DNA of 64,000 nucleotides from Liquidambar formosana (GCA_039720395.1 CM077827.1:11880099-11944098), one strand, 5' to 3'; shown: positions 12,463-24,146, counted from the first letter of the stretch. A program made the numbers and translations. Notes: a model not told the origin generated them from the sequence alone.

Positions 12463-13918
12463 CTCTCTTAATGTCTTTAAACAAAGGGAGAGGAGAAGAG
12501 GGTTTGGAGGGAGTGAAATTCGTCATAATTCAGCAGTAGATTTTCTGAAAACCAGCAGTCGTATTTTAATCATAACTTTTTCATCCGAAGTCAAAATTTG
12601 ATGAAATTGGTCTTGTTAGAAAGATAATTCAATTCTATACAACTTTGTATTTCACAAGCTTTGTCCAAATCCAACGTTTTCATACCCAAAAACGCGATTG
12701 AAGTTGCTGCTGCTGCAAAGCGACGAAAATCACTTTTCTTTTCTCTTGTTCTTTTTTTTGTTTTCTATTTCTTTTCAAAGTTGAGTGAGTTTTGATCTCT
12801 TTGCTGTGATACCACTTTGACAAAGAGGAGGATTCGTGTTGGTTTGATTCACTCTAAAGACCTGAGGAGCCACGAACAATTACAAACACAAAGGAAGGCC
12901 CTTCCTAAGGTATTCTCCTTCTCTATTCAAGCTTAAACTAGGTTTTCATATGGGTTAGGCTTATTGCATGTTAAAGGTAACTTTTTTATCATGTATTAAC
13001 ACTCTAGCTAGTTAATATACATGGAATATCTATTTTTTATCTACTGTTTAGCATGCTTTAGGGCTGTCCTTTAGGTTTTTAATGCATAGTTATGATTCTT
13101 GTGCTCCTGTTTGTCCTTGTGCTAGGATTAGTGTCATTGCATGTTAGAGTTAGGATTTTCATCATGTTATATTGCTTTAGTTAGTTAATATGCATGATTT
13201 AATTTCTGTTTAGTTTGGTTTTAGCATGATTAAAGTATGTCTTGTGAGTTTTTAAGCATATTTGTGAGTTTAGGGTTTTAGAGTCATTGTTTCGTGTTTG
13301 TTTTCATATAGCATGATAAAGTAAACTTTTTTATTGGTTTTTCTTCGTGTTTGCTGTATATGCTTTTCATATGGAGTAAACATGATAGTTTTGCATGCAT
13401 GTTAGTATGTTTTAGGGTTTTTATGCATGATATGGTTCTAGGAATATGTTAGGACTTATTATTGTTCGCTGTTTTTGCTATTGGCATGCTTAGTGGATGA
13501 TTTTAGGTCATAATACTATTCTGTCCAGATTTGCATGTTAGTGTTTTTGCATGGTTTTGAGCACTTGTAAGGGTGCAAATAGGTGTGGTATTTGTCCTAT
13601 GGCAAATAGGGCTGCTTATGTCTGAAATGGCTAATGTTTGGAGTAATTGCGCTCAGGTAAGTGGGTGTGAAGGTGCCCCAATTCACCTTTCTTCTTAACT
13701 CATTCTCTTCTCCCTATCTAGGGTTAATTTTTAATATGATCCTATGGTTTAATTAGAGGTTTCCTTAACCAACAAAATTCTGGTTTTTATTAAAGTTTCC
13801 ATTTTGTGGATTTCTTTCCTAAAATCAAACTTTCTATCAATTCTCTTTTGATCAAATAAGGAAACCTAGGGTTTTTACCATAGGTTTGTATTAGGATTTA
13901 ACCTTAGTTCTAATCGAA

Positions 13919-14373
13919 CTACGTGAACTTTGATCCATGTATTTCGTTGCATGGTACGTAGGCGCTCTTCGTGAGGCTCAAGTCCGTTCTAGGATCCAAG
14001 CATCCTAGGTTTATTTTTGTTTTCTTTTCTTCTTTTTCTTTTTCTGTTTTTATGTGCTTATTATGCATGGATGGATGAATGAAATATATGATATGCATGC
14101 AATTCTTGTGATGATATACTTGCTGATTTTTGTATGGAAAGATCTTGATTTAGCCCAAATGAACTGAGAGACCGAAAGGGTGACATGGGTGCCTATAGGC
14201 TTTGCCTAGAACCTTCCCATGTCATAACTTAGCCTCCGAATCCCCGATTTCTTTGGTTTTCAAAAGATTGGTTTTTGCCTTTCCTTTTTTATGGAGTCAT
14301 TCAAATTGTTTTCCTAAAACAAACTATTTTTAGGGTTTTCCTTGTTTCCTTTAAAAAATAAGGTGGCGACTCC
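13919..14373 (+). other. Conserved stem-loop set in the transcribed LTR
   Basis: Three inverted repeats in order. SL1: CTACGT (13919-13924) with ACGTAG (13956-13961), enclosing CCATGTA with TGCATGG. SL2: CTAGGAT with ATCCTAG (13989-14008). SL3: GACATGGG (14182-14189) with CCCATGTC (14216-14223), enclosing TAGGC-TTT-GCCTA. A primer-site-like TGGCGACTCC follows at 14364-14373. Matching elements occur at the same relative places in other LTRs here (solo LTR about 5510-5931, E 39630-40069, F 60670-61121, intron LTR reversed 41963-42400), with paired changes in the stems. The folding itself is my inference from base pairing. Confidence 0.6.
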
Positions 14374-14442
14374 TTTCCTTTTTCTTTTTCAAACCCATTT
14401 TCTTTCAATCCCTTGTGGGCCCAATTTTCGGGGTTCACAGTT

Positions 14443-14460
14443 TGGCGACTCCACTGGGGA
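14443..14460 (+). other. Primer binding site, tRNA-Arg(ACG) type
   Basis: TGGCGACTCCACTGGGGA, three bases after the LTR. From what is known of plant tRNA-Arg(ACG), its 3' end pairs with all but one base of this site. An Arg primer is typical of Ogre/Tat elements. Confidence 0.75.
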
Positions 14461-15250
14461 TGTTGTGGGCTAGACTCTATAAAGTTTAATTGGGCTAGGT
14501 TAATTTCTTATGTTTAATTAAAATCAATCACATTGCATCCGCTTGATTGTGTGCTTTCATTTATTGCATTGTGTGCGCAAACTCTTGCATGTTAGGATCG
14601 ATGTCCCTCGATGTATCCTTGCCAACGATCGGCCTAGTCTCAACCTTGGTTTTCCTGATTCCATGTGTTGGGGCGAAAGCTATCAACCTCTCTTGCCTAG
14701 TACCCTTGGGCTTGCCCTTGGGTATATTAAATGAGTTAATCACGTACTGCTGGACCCACGCGGCGTTCCTGATGCCACATGTGGTTAGGTATAAGGATTG
14801 CTCAAGCAAGTGAAGGACCCTAGCCTACCCTTATCATTAGTCCATATAGACAGACTTGTAGGACACTACGGTCTCACCTTTATGCACCCACAATTGTTTG
14901 TAATGATGCTATGCCGTGTTTGTGGTGTGAGGCTTTATATCTTATGCCCTTAACATAGACCTTTAAACCCTAGCCTTCGTTAAGGCCATGGGTTAGGAGG
15001 AATAAATTAAGGAAATAGGATGTAAAGCTATGTTTGTGATGTGCTAGTCCTAGGGGATTAATTAAACCTAATTGAAGGACTCTATGCCCTATTCTTTAAA
15101 ACATACCCTTAATCCATGACCCCTGTAAAGGTAATTGGATAAAAGGAATGAATTAATTGAACATGGTGTAGAGACCGAATTCATTAAGGAAAATATGGAG
15201 GTTTAGGACAAGTCCTTAGGCTAAAGGTTAAAACTTTTCTATCCATAGAC
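14461..15250 (+). mobile_element. Gypsy leader before gag
   Basis: About 790 bases without a convincing gene. Three overlapping ORFs of 60-90 codons at 14543-14813 have no recognisable domain. The first 330 bases are shared with the leader of reversed element A (2009-2335). Confidence 0.6.
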
Positions 15251-18200
15251 GTGCTGGCTTGGATCCGCAATCCACAAGGGCGTCTAGTGAGTGTTGAGTC
15301 TACCCATCAGACAGACATGGCCGACGAAAGAACTAGTGAGGGGCACTTTGACCTTGAGGCTTGCCTGAAAGCCATCATGGCCAAGCTTGACCATACCGCC
15401 GAGACATCCGATACCGCATTGAAAATGGCTCAAGAGAACCAACAGAAGATGGCGGATCTTGAACAAAATGGCTCTAAGGCCCATTCCTCGGGTATACCTC
15501 ATGGGGCTGGCACCGAAGAGGGACCTCAATCCAATGAGAACACCAAGACAAGGGGGGAAAGTAGCTCGAAACCTGAGGTCACCAACCTAGAAGGGGAAGC
15601 CAAGGGGAAAGGTACTAGCAGTGATTCCGTGTTAGCTAGCAAGGTAGAAGCTTTGGAGAGAACCATAAAAGGGATTCGCAGGGCTGATGACATGGTCGAT
15701 GTGCGGACTCTATCCCTGTTTCCAACGGCTCGTATTCCACTACAATTCAAGATGCCGGAGTTAGAAAAGTTCGATGGGACGGGTTGCCCTAAGACTCATT
15801 TGAAGATGTACGTGCGAGCTATGCACCCTCGAGGGGCTACTGACGAGCTTTTAGCTCAAATGTTCCATGAAACCTTGGCCACTTCTGCTTTGAAATGGTT
15901 CTTATCCTTGGATGAGAATAGAACCCGGACTTGGGAAGACATATGCAATGAGTTTTCAGAGCACTACAAGTATAACACAAAGGTGGACGTTACTCGAAGG
16001 GACCTAGAAACTACCAAGCAAGGGGCTCATGAAACTTTCTCCGCTTACATTACAAGGTGGAGACAAAAGGCGTCGAGAATGACGGATAGGCCGAATGAGG
16101 AGGACCAAATTCAGTTAGTGGTTAAGAACCTGCTGCCCGTGTATCACAAGCACCTATTTGCCCACTATTTCCCAAATTTCAAAGCTCTCATTGGGGCTGG
16201 CACGCAGGTTGAAGATGCTATCAATGATGGGACAATCAAGACTGAGGAAGTGAGGAGTCGCAAGACAAACTTTACTGGGAAGAACAATGCCGAGGTCAAC
16301 ACCATAACTCAACTAATCCAACCCTTTTCTCTCAATGATGTCAATCCACCTCGCCAATTCACTGACCTATTCATGCCACTCGAAAGAGTCCTTGAAAAGC
16401 TCATAAGTCGTGACCTATTGAAGCCACTCGACCCAAGACCTCCACCAAATCCCTTACCCAAGAGCTACAATGAGAATGAGTACTGCAAGTACCACCAATC
16501 CAAAGGCCATGCCACCAATCGCTGTATTCGCCTTCGCCACCAAGTCCAAGACCTCATTGACAAGCAAGTCATTTCACCACCAACCCGTCCAAATGTCACC
16601 CGTAATCCTCTCCCATCACACAACAACACACCCCCACCTAACACCATAAATGCCATTGGGGTTGAATCCTCTCGCCCTCGCCATCCCATAAGACAATACA
16701 CTCCGCTCCCCATGACCTTAACCCGTCTCTTCACCATTTGCCGCAATAACAGCCTTATCATGCCACTTCCACCAAAGCCAAGACCATCAATCCCTCACCA
16801 ATATTGCCAATACCATCGTGCACCCGGCCATGACACCGAGGCTTGTTCTATACTAAAGAAGATCATCCAAGACCTCATTGACCAAAAGGTTTTGTTGTTG
16901 CCAAAGAAATCTATCCAACAAGAGCTGAAAGAAAGATATGAAGCAGGGGATCCTCAGGTTGGCCTATTAGGTGAAGCGTCGGGGAAATATGATTACTATG
17001 TGCTGTACTCAAGCCCAAGTCCGATATCAGATGAGCCGATAGTCCCTTCAGGTTGGGATGACTTGCCGACAGAGATGGAGAGCATCGACATGATAGAATG
17101 GGATGACTTGATGAATGACTCCGAGGAAGTCCATGACATATGGGCTAGCGATGATGAGTTGGACCATATAACCAGAGGGGGTCGTCATTTCAAGCCCCCC
17201 CACCTAGAATCTGAAAATCCGTTGGAAGATTTGGAAGGGCAGAGGCGTCCTAGCTTGCAAGAAGAAGAGGATGAAGTGCTTAGGCAGCTGAAGAAGACCA
17301 ATGCCAACATTACTATTTGGGGCTTGCTCATGGCCTCGCATAAGCACAGACAGACCGTGTTGAAACTGTTGAATCAGATACAAGTGCCTGTTGACACATC
17401 CCCCGAGGGATTGGTACATTTGGTGAATCCAACTCCCAAGAACTCAACCATCGTGTTCACCGATGTAGACCTACCTAAAAGCGGGCCGAGCCATTCTCAA
17501 GCTCTCTATGTGACCGTTGACACTATGGGGAAGAGGGTTCCCACCGTTCTTATCGACAATGGGTCCGCACTGAATGTATGTCCTCTCCGAACTGCCACTG
17601 TTTTGGGTTTGGGACCCACTGATTTCACGCCATCTGGGCAGACCGTAAGAGCTTATGACAACACCCGCCGAGAAGTAATAGGGGTAGTTACTTTGCCTCT
17701 TATCATGGGACCCACTGAATTTAGGGTAGAATTCCAAGTGTTGGATGTGCCGTCATGTTTCAACTTGTTGTTGGGCCGACCTTGGATCCATCCTGCTGGG
17801 GCTGTGCCATCTTCACTCCATCAAAAGGTGAAGTTTCCTTATGAAGGAGCCATAGTAACACTTCAAGGGGACTATGAATTGAAACTCGCAGGTGTGCCTA
17901 TATGTGAGATACAACCTGAATCAGCAGCGATACCGCTATCTGGGTTTGACTATGTCCAATGCATTGAAAAAGAGCTCGAAAAGGGTGAATTAATACCCTT
18001 GGACTTTTGCCCCCATGGCAACTTGCACGTCGGTGAAATAATGAGAAAGATGAGTTTCTTTCCAGGCATGGGGCTAGGGCGTCGCCAACAAGGGATCCCT
18101 ACGTCTATTCAAAGCCGTGTCACCTCATACACTTTTGGGCTAGGATATGAGCCCTCCAAAAATGATCATGCAGAAATGCTAAAGAGGAACAAGGAGAAAG

Positions 18201-18655
18201 TAAGAGCCAAAGCCGAGGGAAGGGTGCCAGACCTGAAGATCTCGCCATATCGACCTACTTTGAATGGTTACTTCGTCAAAGAAGGGGATGATTTTCTATA
18301 TTGCGGGTTTCCAGAGCCCACCTTTGACCAAGCTACCAAGATCTGAGTTCCGGGTTTTGAAATCTTCTTCACCGAATGGTATCCAATCACAGCTGAAATG
18401 GTGGATGATGATGCCATCAATGATGAGTTCTGGGAAAAGAAAGAGGAGGACTGGGCAGAGAACCTTGATGCAGGGGCTATGACTGAAATGTTCCAAGACA
18501 TGATCCTCATCATGGAAGACTCGACCATTGAAGAACTCCAGGGTTCGTCCATTAGCCATGCTACCTTGCCACTCCTGAATTGGTACCTTGAATGTGGTGT
18601 CGTTGCGGAGATCCATGAAGAAGAAGACCTTGGCCTACCTGATAGCAGCTTGTAG
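15251..18655 (+). CDS. gag-pro: gag-protease polyprotein, one in-frame stop
   Basis: Encodes the particle protein and aspartic protease. A Met at 15317 could also be the start. The N-terminal region is rich in Glu, Lys and Ser. A retrotransposon gag domain spans roughly residues 165-300. Two zinc knuckles have the rare form C-x2-H-x4-H-x4-C (residues 412-425 and 519-532) rather than CCHC. The protease active site is DNGSALNV at 769-776, where DTG or DSG is usual. A G-patch-like segment (PGMGLGRRQ) lies near residue 940. A TGA at 18344-18346 interrupts the frame, which then stays open to TAG at 18653, so it looks like a single point mutation. Downstream is a candidate intron that would link this frame to pol. 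Confidence 0.9.
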
Positions 18656-18822
18656 GTGTCTTAGTTTAGTAATATTTCCCTAATTCAATAAGATGTATCT
18701 ACTTAACTCACCTTGTGGAGTCATAGTATTGGTACAGATTTGTTTGTTTTCTTTCTTTCTTTTGTGTGTCATTCCCATTATTCCTAGTCAATAAAGTGTG
18801 CTTTCTTTCTCTATATATGCAG
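18652..18822 (+). other. Candidate Ogre-type intron between protease and RT
   Basis: A donor GTAGGT at 18652 and an acceptor TATATATGCAG ending at 18822, preceded by a T/C-rich tract, would remove 171 bases. The gag-pro frame and the pol frame are the same (both start at 2 mod 3). The two phases fit, and the excised part carries the TAG at 18653 and further stops. Ogre elements are known to have an intron at this place. Splicing here is inferred, not seen. Confidence 0.5.
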
Positions 18823-18841
18823 TGTCTCTTTTCTCTCCTCT

Positions 18842-21800
18842 ATGGATATTTATGGCATGGATATAGATCCTAGGAACGATGTCCCCCCGGAGCTCGTTGA
18901 GCAAAGGAAAAGGGGCGTCACCGAACCTAATATGGATGAATTGGAATCAATCAACTTAGGGACGAATGAATTGCCAAGAATAGTTAAAATTGGGAAAACC
19001 CTCTCCCCCGTTGAAAAAGAAAAGATGATCTCCCTCTTGAAAGCCAACATTATGGCTTTTGCATGGTCTTATGAAGACATGCCTGGCATTGACCCCGATA
19101 TTGTGCGACACTATATCCCCACCAATTCCCTAAAGAAGCCGGTAAAGCAGAAACTCAGAAGATTAAAACCAGAATGGGCTCTAAAAGTAAAAGAAGAGGT
19201 AACTAAACAACTAGACGCGGGTTTCCTCCAAGTTGTGGAGTACCCCGAGTGGCTGTCGAATATAGTGCCTGTGCCTAAAAAAGATGGGAAAGTAAGGATG
19301 TGTGTCGATTTCCGAGATCTCAACGCCGCGAGCCCTAAGGATGACTTTCCTTTACCCCATATCGACGTGTTGGTAGATAGCACGGTGGGACATGCACTCC
19401 TCTCCTTCATGGACGGATTCTCCGGGTATAACCAGATAAAGATGGCGCCTCAAGACATGGAGAAAACAGCCTTTATCACGCAATGGGGAACGTACTGTTA
19501 CAAGGTAATGCCTTTTGGCTTAAGAAACGCTGGGGCTACTTACCAAAGAGCAGCTACGACCCTATTGCATGATATGATCCATAAGGAAGTCGAGGTTTAT
19601 GTCGATGATATGATCGTGAAGTCCGTGGATAGAGAAGGGCATTTTAAGGCGCTAGAGAAATTCCTAGAGCGAGCAAAGAAGTACAATCTCCGTCTAAACC
19701 CACAGAAGTGCGCTTTTGGTGTCACTGCAGGCAAGTTATTGGGGTTTATGATCACTCAGAGAGGTATCGAAGTGGACCCAGGGAAGATAAAAGCTATTGT
19801 GGAGATGGAACCGCCTAGCACTGAGAAGCAGATCCGGGGTTTTCTGGGAAGAGTTCAATACATAAGCCGATTCATTGCCAACTTGACCATGGTTTGCGAA
19901 CCAATCTTCAAATTGCTTAAGAAAGGTGTGCCAAAAGTATGGAACGAAGAATGCCAAGAGGCCTTTGAGACCATTAAGAGATACTTGAGCAATCCTCCAA
20001 TCTTAGTTCCCCCACGGCAAGGTGCGCCACTTTTGTTATACTTAACGGTCACCGAAACCGCGACGGGGGCTATGTTAGCTCAATATCTCGAAGGGTCTAC
20101 AAAGGAGAATGCCATCTATTACTTAAGCAAGAAAATGACAGACTATGAAGTGAAGTACAATGCGATTGAAAAAGCTTGTGTGGCACTAGTATGGGCGACG
20201 CAGAAACTCCGACACTACATGATGTCCTTCGAAGTGTTCTTGATAAGTCGCATGGACCCGTTGAAGTACCTGGTAGAAAGGCCAGTATTGTCATTCAGAA
20301 CTGCTCGATGGTCAATTCTCCTCAATGAATTCGACATCAAGTACGTGAATCAGAAGTCTATCAAGGGAAGCGTCATCGCAGACTACCTAGCCAGCTGTCC
20401 GGTGTCATCATCCGCTCCGTTCAACGATCAATTCCCAGATGAGGACGTGCTAGAGATTGGTAGAAAAACTTGGAGAGTATACTTCGATGGGGCAGCCAAT
20501 AAGAAAGGTTATGGGATAGGAGTCCTGCTGGTCTCACCCGAAGAGGCATTTACACCGTTAGCGGTCAAGTTGGGGTTCGAAGCTACCAACAACATTGCTG
20601 AGTATGAGGCCTGTATCCTAGCACTGGAAGCGGCACTTGAATTGGGGATCAAAGAATTGGAAGTGTTCGGGGACTCAGCACTAATCATTTGCCAGATAAA
20701 AGGGGAATGGAAAACTCGAGATGAGAAATTGTTGCCTTACCATGCCTATCTGGAAGCTCTAACCAAGGAGTTCTCAGAGATAGAGTTCAACTACCTTTCA
20801 AGAAACAAGAACCAGTTCGCCGATGCCTTGGCGACCCTAGCATCCATGGTGGAGATACCTGAAGGGGGAAATGTGAAGCCGTTGGTGATAGAATGCCGAG
20901 ACAAGCCTGTGTACTGTTGTGCAATCCGAGGAGGAGAGGTAAATGATGGCCACCCGTGGTTCCATGACATAATGAAGTTCATTGAAGAAAGGGAGTACCC
21001 AGAAGGAGCATCTCGCATTGATAGAAAAACCCTAAGGCGATTGGCAAGTCACTATGTACTTTGTGGAGGAAAGCTATATCGAAGGTCATACGACGGGATC
21101 CACCTGCTGTGTGTCACCGAGGAGGAAGCCGAGCATCTGATTAAAGAAATCCATGAAGGAACAGGGGCTCCGCACATGAACGGCTATATGTTGGCTAAGA
21201 AAATCATGAGGCTAGGCTATTATTGGTCCACCATGGAAAGAGACTGCCACGCACATGTCAAGAAGTGCCACAAATGCCAACTGTTCGCCAGTGGACAACA
21301 TTTGCCTTCTATGCCTTTAACGAGTATGTCATCACCTTGGCCATTCGCGGTATGGGGGATAGATATCATCGGACAGATCAAGCCAAAGGCATCAAATGGG
21401 CATGAATACATCCTGGTCGCCATCGACTACTTCACTAAGTGGGTGGAAGCAGCGTCCTTCAAGACCTTGAATTCCAAGAAGGTAGCACAGTTCATACAGC
21501 ACAGCATCATCTATCGATATGGGGTACCGCATGAAGTTATCTCAGACAATGGCCAGCACTTTCAGAAAGAAACCCATGAGCTCTTGCAAAAGTACAGCAT
21601 AGTTCACCATCTGTCATCACCATACCGTCCTCAGACTAATGGAGCGGTGGAAGCAGCTAACAAGAACATCAAGAAGATACTACAGAAGACTGCGGACTTA
21701 CACACAGACTGGCATGAGAAGTTGCCATTGGCTCTATGGGGTTACAGAACATCAATAAGGTCGTCAACAGGGGCTACCCCTTATTCTCTAGTTTATGGAA

Positions 21801-22200
21801 TGGAGGCCGTGTTGCCAGTTGAATTAGAGGTTCCTTCATTAAGGGTTGCTGTGGAGAGCCAGATAGCAGAAGTGGATTGGGTTAAGAGCCGTTATGACGA
21901 GTTAGCTTTACTCGATGAAAGGCGGTTAAGGGCGCTGTATCATGTTCAGGGGTATCAACGGAGAGTTGCCAGAGCATTCAACAAGCATGTCAAGATCGAG
22001 GTCTAAAGAAAGGGGATGTAGTGCTGAAAGAAATCAGAGCTCCAGTGTTCGATCCGCGGGGAAAATTCAAGCCAAGTTGGGGTGGGCCATACATTATCAA
22101 AGAGATATTGCCAGCAGGGGCTGTTCGCCTCATGGATTTAGATGGAATTGAGTTCGCTCGTCCAACTAATTTGGATCAATTGAAGAAATATCATATTTGA
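18842..22200 (+). CDS. pol: pol: RT, RNase H, archaeal-type RNase H, integrase; one frameshift
   Basis: Reverse transcriptase spans about residues 120-330, with the catalytic YVDD at 253-256. The usual RNase H follows at about 370-490. A second RNase H of the archaeal type begins at WRVYFDGA (residue 544) and runs to about 670. It is typical of the Tat/Ogre branch. Integrase has an HHCC zinc site about residues 771-812 and acidic residues D841, D902 and E937 in the usual order. The frame stops at 22006, but the C-terminal integrase tail continues in another frame to TGA at 22198-22200. That indicates a one-base indel near 21985-22000. All catalytic motifs are kept. Translation before 18842 would come by splicing from gag-pro, or the Met here could be a start. 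Confidence 0.93.
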
Positions 22201-22519
22201 AGCCTGCTAGGTTGAAAACCCGTAAGGGCGGCCTAGGCAAAAGTTAAGGCATAAGAACTACGTAAGACCTGATTCTCCATTCAAAAACAAAAAAAAACAA
22301 AAAACAAAAAACAAAAAAAAAAAAGAAGAAAAAAAACCATGGAGATACGTAGGCAACCCATAAAGTTACCTTGGGTGCGGTCTAAATCAAACAAGAAAAT
22401 CCCAAATTTGATTTATTATTGGCAATTTATTCAAAACTAAAATTGATTGACATAGCAATTCATTGGTATTAAGTAAAAGAACTATAAATATGCCATAAAT
22501 ATCCTATTCTATTGAGTCT
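22201..22519 (+). mobile_element. Spacer between pol and antisense ORF
   Basis: No gene. An A-rich stretch of AAAAAC repeats lies at about 22283-22340, followed by a short AT-rich region that would be the 3' end of the antisense transcript. Confidence 0.5.
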
Positions 22520-23807
22520 TCAGTTTTTCTTGGGCTTCTTTGCAGCTCGCTCTTCAGCTTTCTTCTTCTCTCTTTCATGTCTTCTTTTCTTCCTCAAGTC
22601 ATGTTCATAAGCTGTTGTCACTGCTTCCATAATATCTTCTCTGCAAGATCTAAGTTCATTGTTCTTGATAAGTCCAAAAATCCTTTCTCTTCGAGTAGTC
22701 TCTCTCTCACCCAAATTACTTTTCAACCATTCCTTATACTCTGAGCTCATCATATACGGACCATCAGTATTCGTAACTTGGGTTAGTATCAACTTGCTAG
22801 GCCATCGGTCCTTCGCCCAAGTCACTACAGAAAGACCCGCGGGCACCACAGGATAGTCACCTTTCAAGGAAGTAGGTATGGTTTGCATGGCACCCATCTG
22901 ACGAAGAACCCTTAAAGGCCAATAAAAAGAAGTAGACCTCAGTCCTATGAGTCTCACCATGGCGCATCCAGAAGTCCGCAGAAGCACCTGGTCACTGCAG
23001 CCCCATATGAATACAAACCACTTGACACTCCTCCAAGAAAGGGTTTGGAAGAAACCTAGCCAATCTCTCAATGAAAATTGCCCAGGTAGTTCAATGCGGC
23101 GAAGGCAGTAATGCTGGGGCTTGTATGGTGTAATGGCAACTGGTGACAAGAAATTCAGTCTTTCAAGCAACCACATCTGCAGTAGAATGGGGCTACCTCC
23201 TAAAGGAACCTTTGGGTCCTCATGAGTTTTATCCAAACCATTCAGGGTTTCAGCTAGCACCATGGGAATCAAGTTATGGCCCTTGGCAAGGAGAGGAATC
23301 AAGTCACAGATTTGAATGGGAACATGTGGAGTACCTAGTGGAAATAAGAAAACGACCAATGAGGCAAAAGGCAAGAGCATGCTTAATAGGAAAGGTAAAA
23401 TTCAGAATACCTTTACTATCATAAGCTAAAAAAGAGGTTGCCAATTTCATCAAGTCTACCATATGGTCCTTTACAAACGTAGAGGCATATTGTGGGTGAA
23501 TCCCAAGTAGATTGGAGAAAGAAGTAAGAAAGCTTGGGCGAGGAGTAGGGAGAATGAAAGGACCTACCGTTGAAACTCCATACAATGCACAGAATTCCTC
23601 CATGGTTGGGCACAGTTCTTCATAGTTGAAGCGGAACACATGAACTTGAGGATCCCAAAAATATGTAGCAGCAGTCAAGAGGTTCGTTTCAAGCCTCACA
23701 TGCCTCAAGGAGAGCAATGGATCCAAGCCAAAGCACTTGAACTCAGATTTTGCTTCAGCACTCATAACTCTCAAAAACCCTCCTAAAAATTTGTCTAGAG
23801 CCTCCAT
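22520..23807 (-). CDS. Antisense ORF, plant-mobile-domain-like protein, one frameshift
   Basis: An ORF opposite to gag-pol lies between pol and the 3' LTR. It is in two overlapping frames, 23807 to 23304 and 23380 to 22520. The protein sense moves from one to the other around 23340-23360, so I read one gene of about 420 residues with a one-base indel. The N-terminal part has the pattern WDPQVHVFRF, then ELCPTMEEFCALYG, which I recognise from the plant mobile domain/DUF7745-like proteins often attached to plant transposons. The C-terminus is a Lys/Arg/Glu-rich tail (EKKKAEERAAKKPKK), suggesting a coiled or nuclear-targeting segment. No catalytic residues are recognised. Antisense extra ORFs are known in Tat-branch elements. 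Their function is not settled. A promoter-like region lies just upstream (23857-24013). Confidence 0.72.
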
Positions 23808-23856
23808 AATTTCTAATGAATGAATACAAGTAGGTTTAGGAACCTCTTGGATGTGT

Positions 23857-24013
23857 TTTTATAGGGAAAAGGTCACAAATCCAAGTTCAAATAGGAAAAA
23901 ACCCATCAGAATAGGAAGTTTCCTATTCAAAGTGGGATTTCCGCTTTGGGCTCGGGTAACCACCCAGGCCTGGGCGGCTAGCCTCCCGAGGCCTGGTGGT
24001 CACCCAAGCCACC
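23857..24013 (-). promoter_or_regulatory. Antisense promoter-like region
   Basis: On the minus strand a GC-rich palindromic patch (GGTGACCACC, GGCTAGCCGCCC and similar words, 24013 to 23950) is followed about 85 bases later by a TATA box (CCCTATAAAAAC, 23867-23856). The antisense ATG comes 50 bases further on. The same layout of GC patch then TATA is found in the U3 of the solo LTR and of LTRs A, C, D, E and F in this window. The 17-kb element's own U3 does not show this patch. Promoter activity is inferred. Confidence 0.5.
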
Positions 24014-24123
24014 TTGTTTTGGCTTTCTCCCTCGCTTTGTCTCGCCTTGGCGCGTGATCAAACCTCCTTCCAAATGAGATATTCAACACTTTTTGAGCGT
24101 AAAATCAATCAAATTCCATCTTG

Positions 24124-24146
24124 AAATCAATTCCTTGAATTGATTT
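24124..24146. repeat. Perfect hairpin
   Basis: AAATCAATTC and GAATTGATTT separated by CTT: a 10-bp stem with a 3-base loop, just outside the hairpin array. Confidence 0.7.

Larger units (their letters stand above)
11807..14439 (+). mobile_element. 5' LTR of 17-kb Gypsy element
   Basis: Runs from TGTCACACCCC to GGTTCACA. U3 is about 650 bp by TATA position. Near 12255-12295 it has a CACGTG core and the inverted repeat CGTATGTG/CACATACG. The transcribed part of almost 2 kb contains the stem-loop set annotated at 13919-14373. Confidence 0.95.

Noticed and set aside
12276..12539. 87-codon ORF, repeated at 26643-26915
   Set aside because: It is repeated only because the two LTRs are copies. It spans the U3/TATA region and shows no domain.
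14543..14813. Extra ORF1 upstream of gag as in some Ogre elements
   Set aside because: Three short overlapping ORFs on both strands, none with a recognisable domain and none longer than 90 codons.
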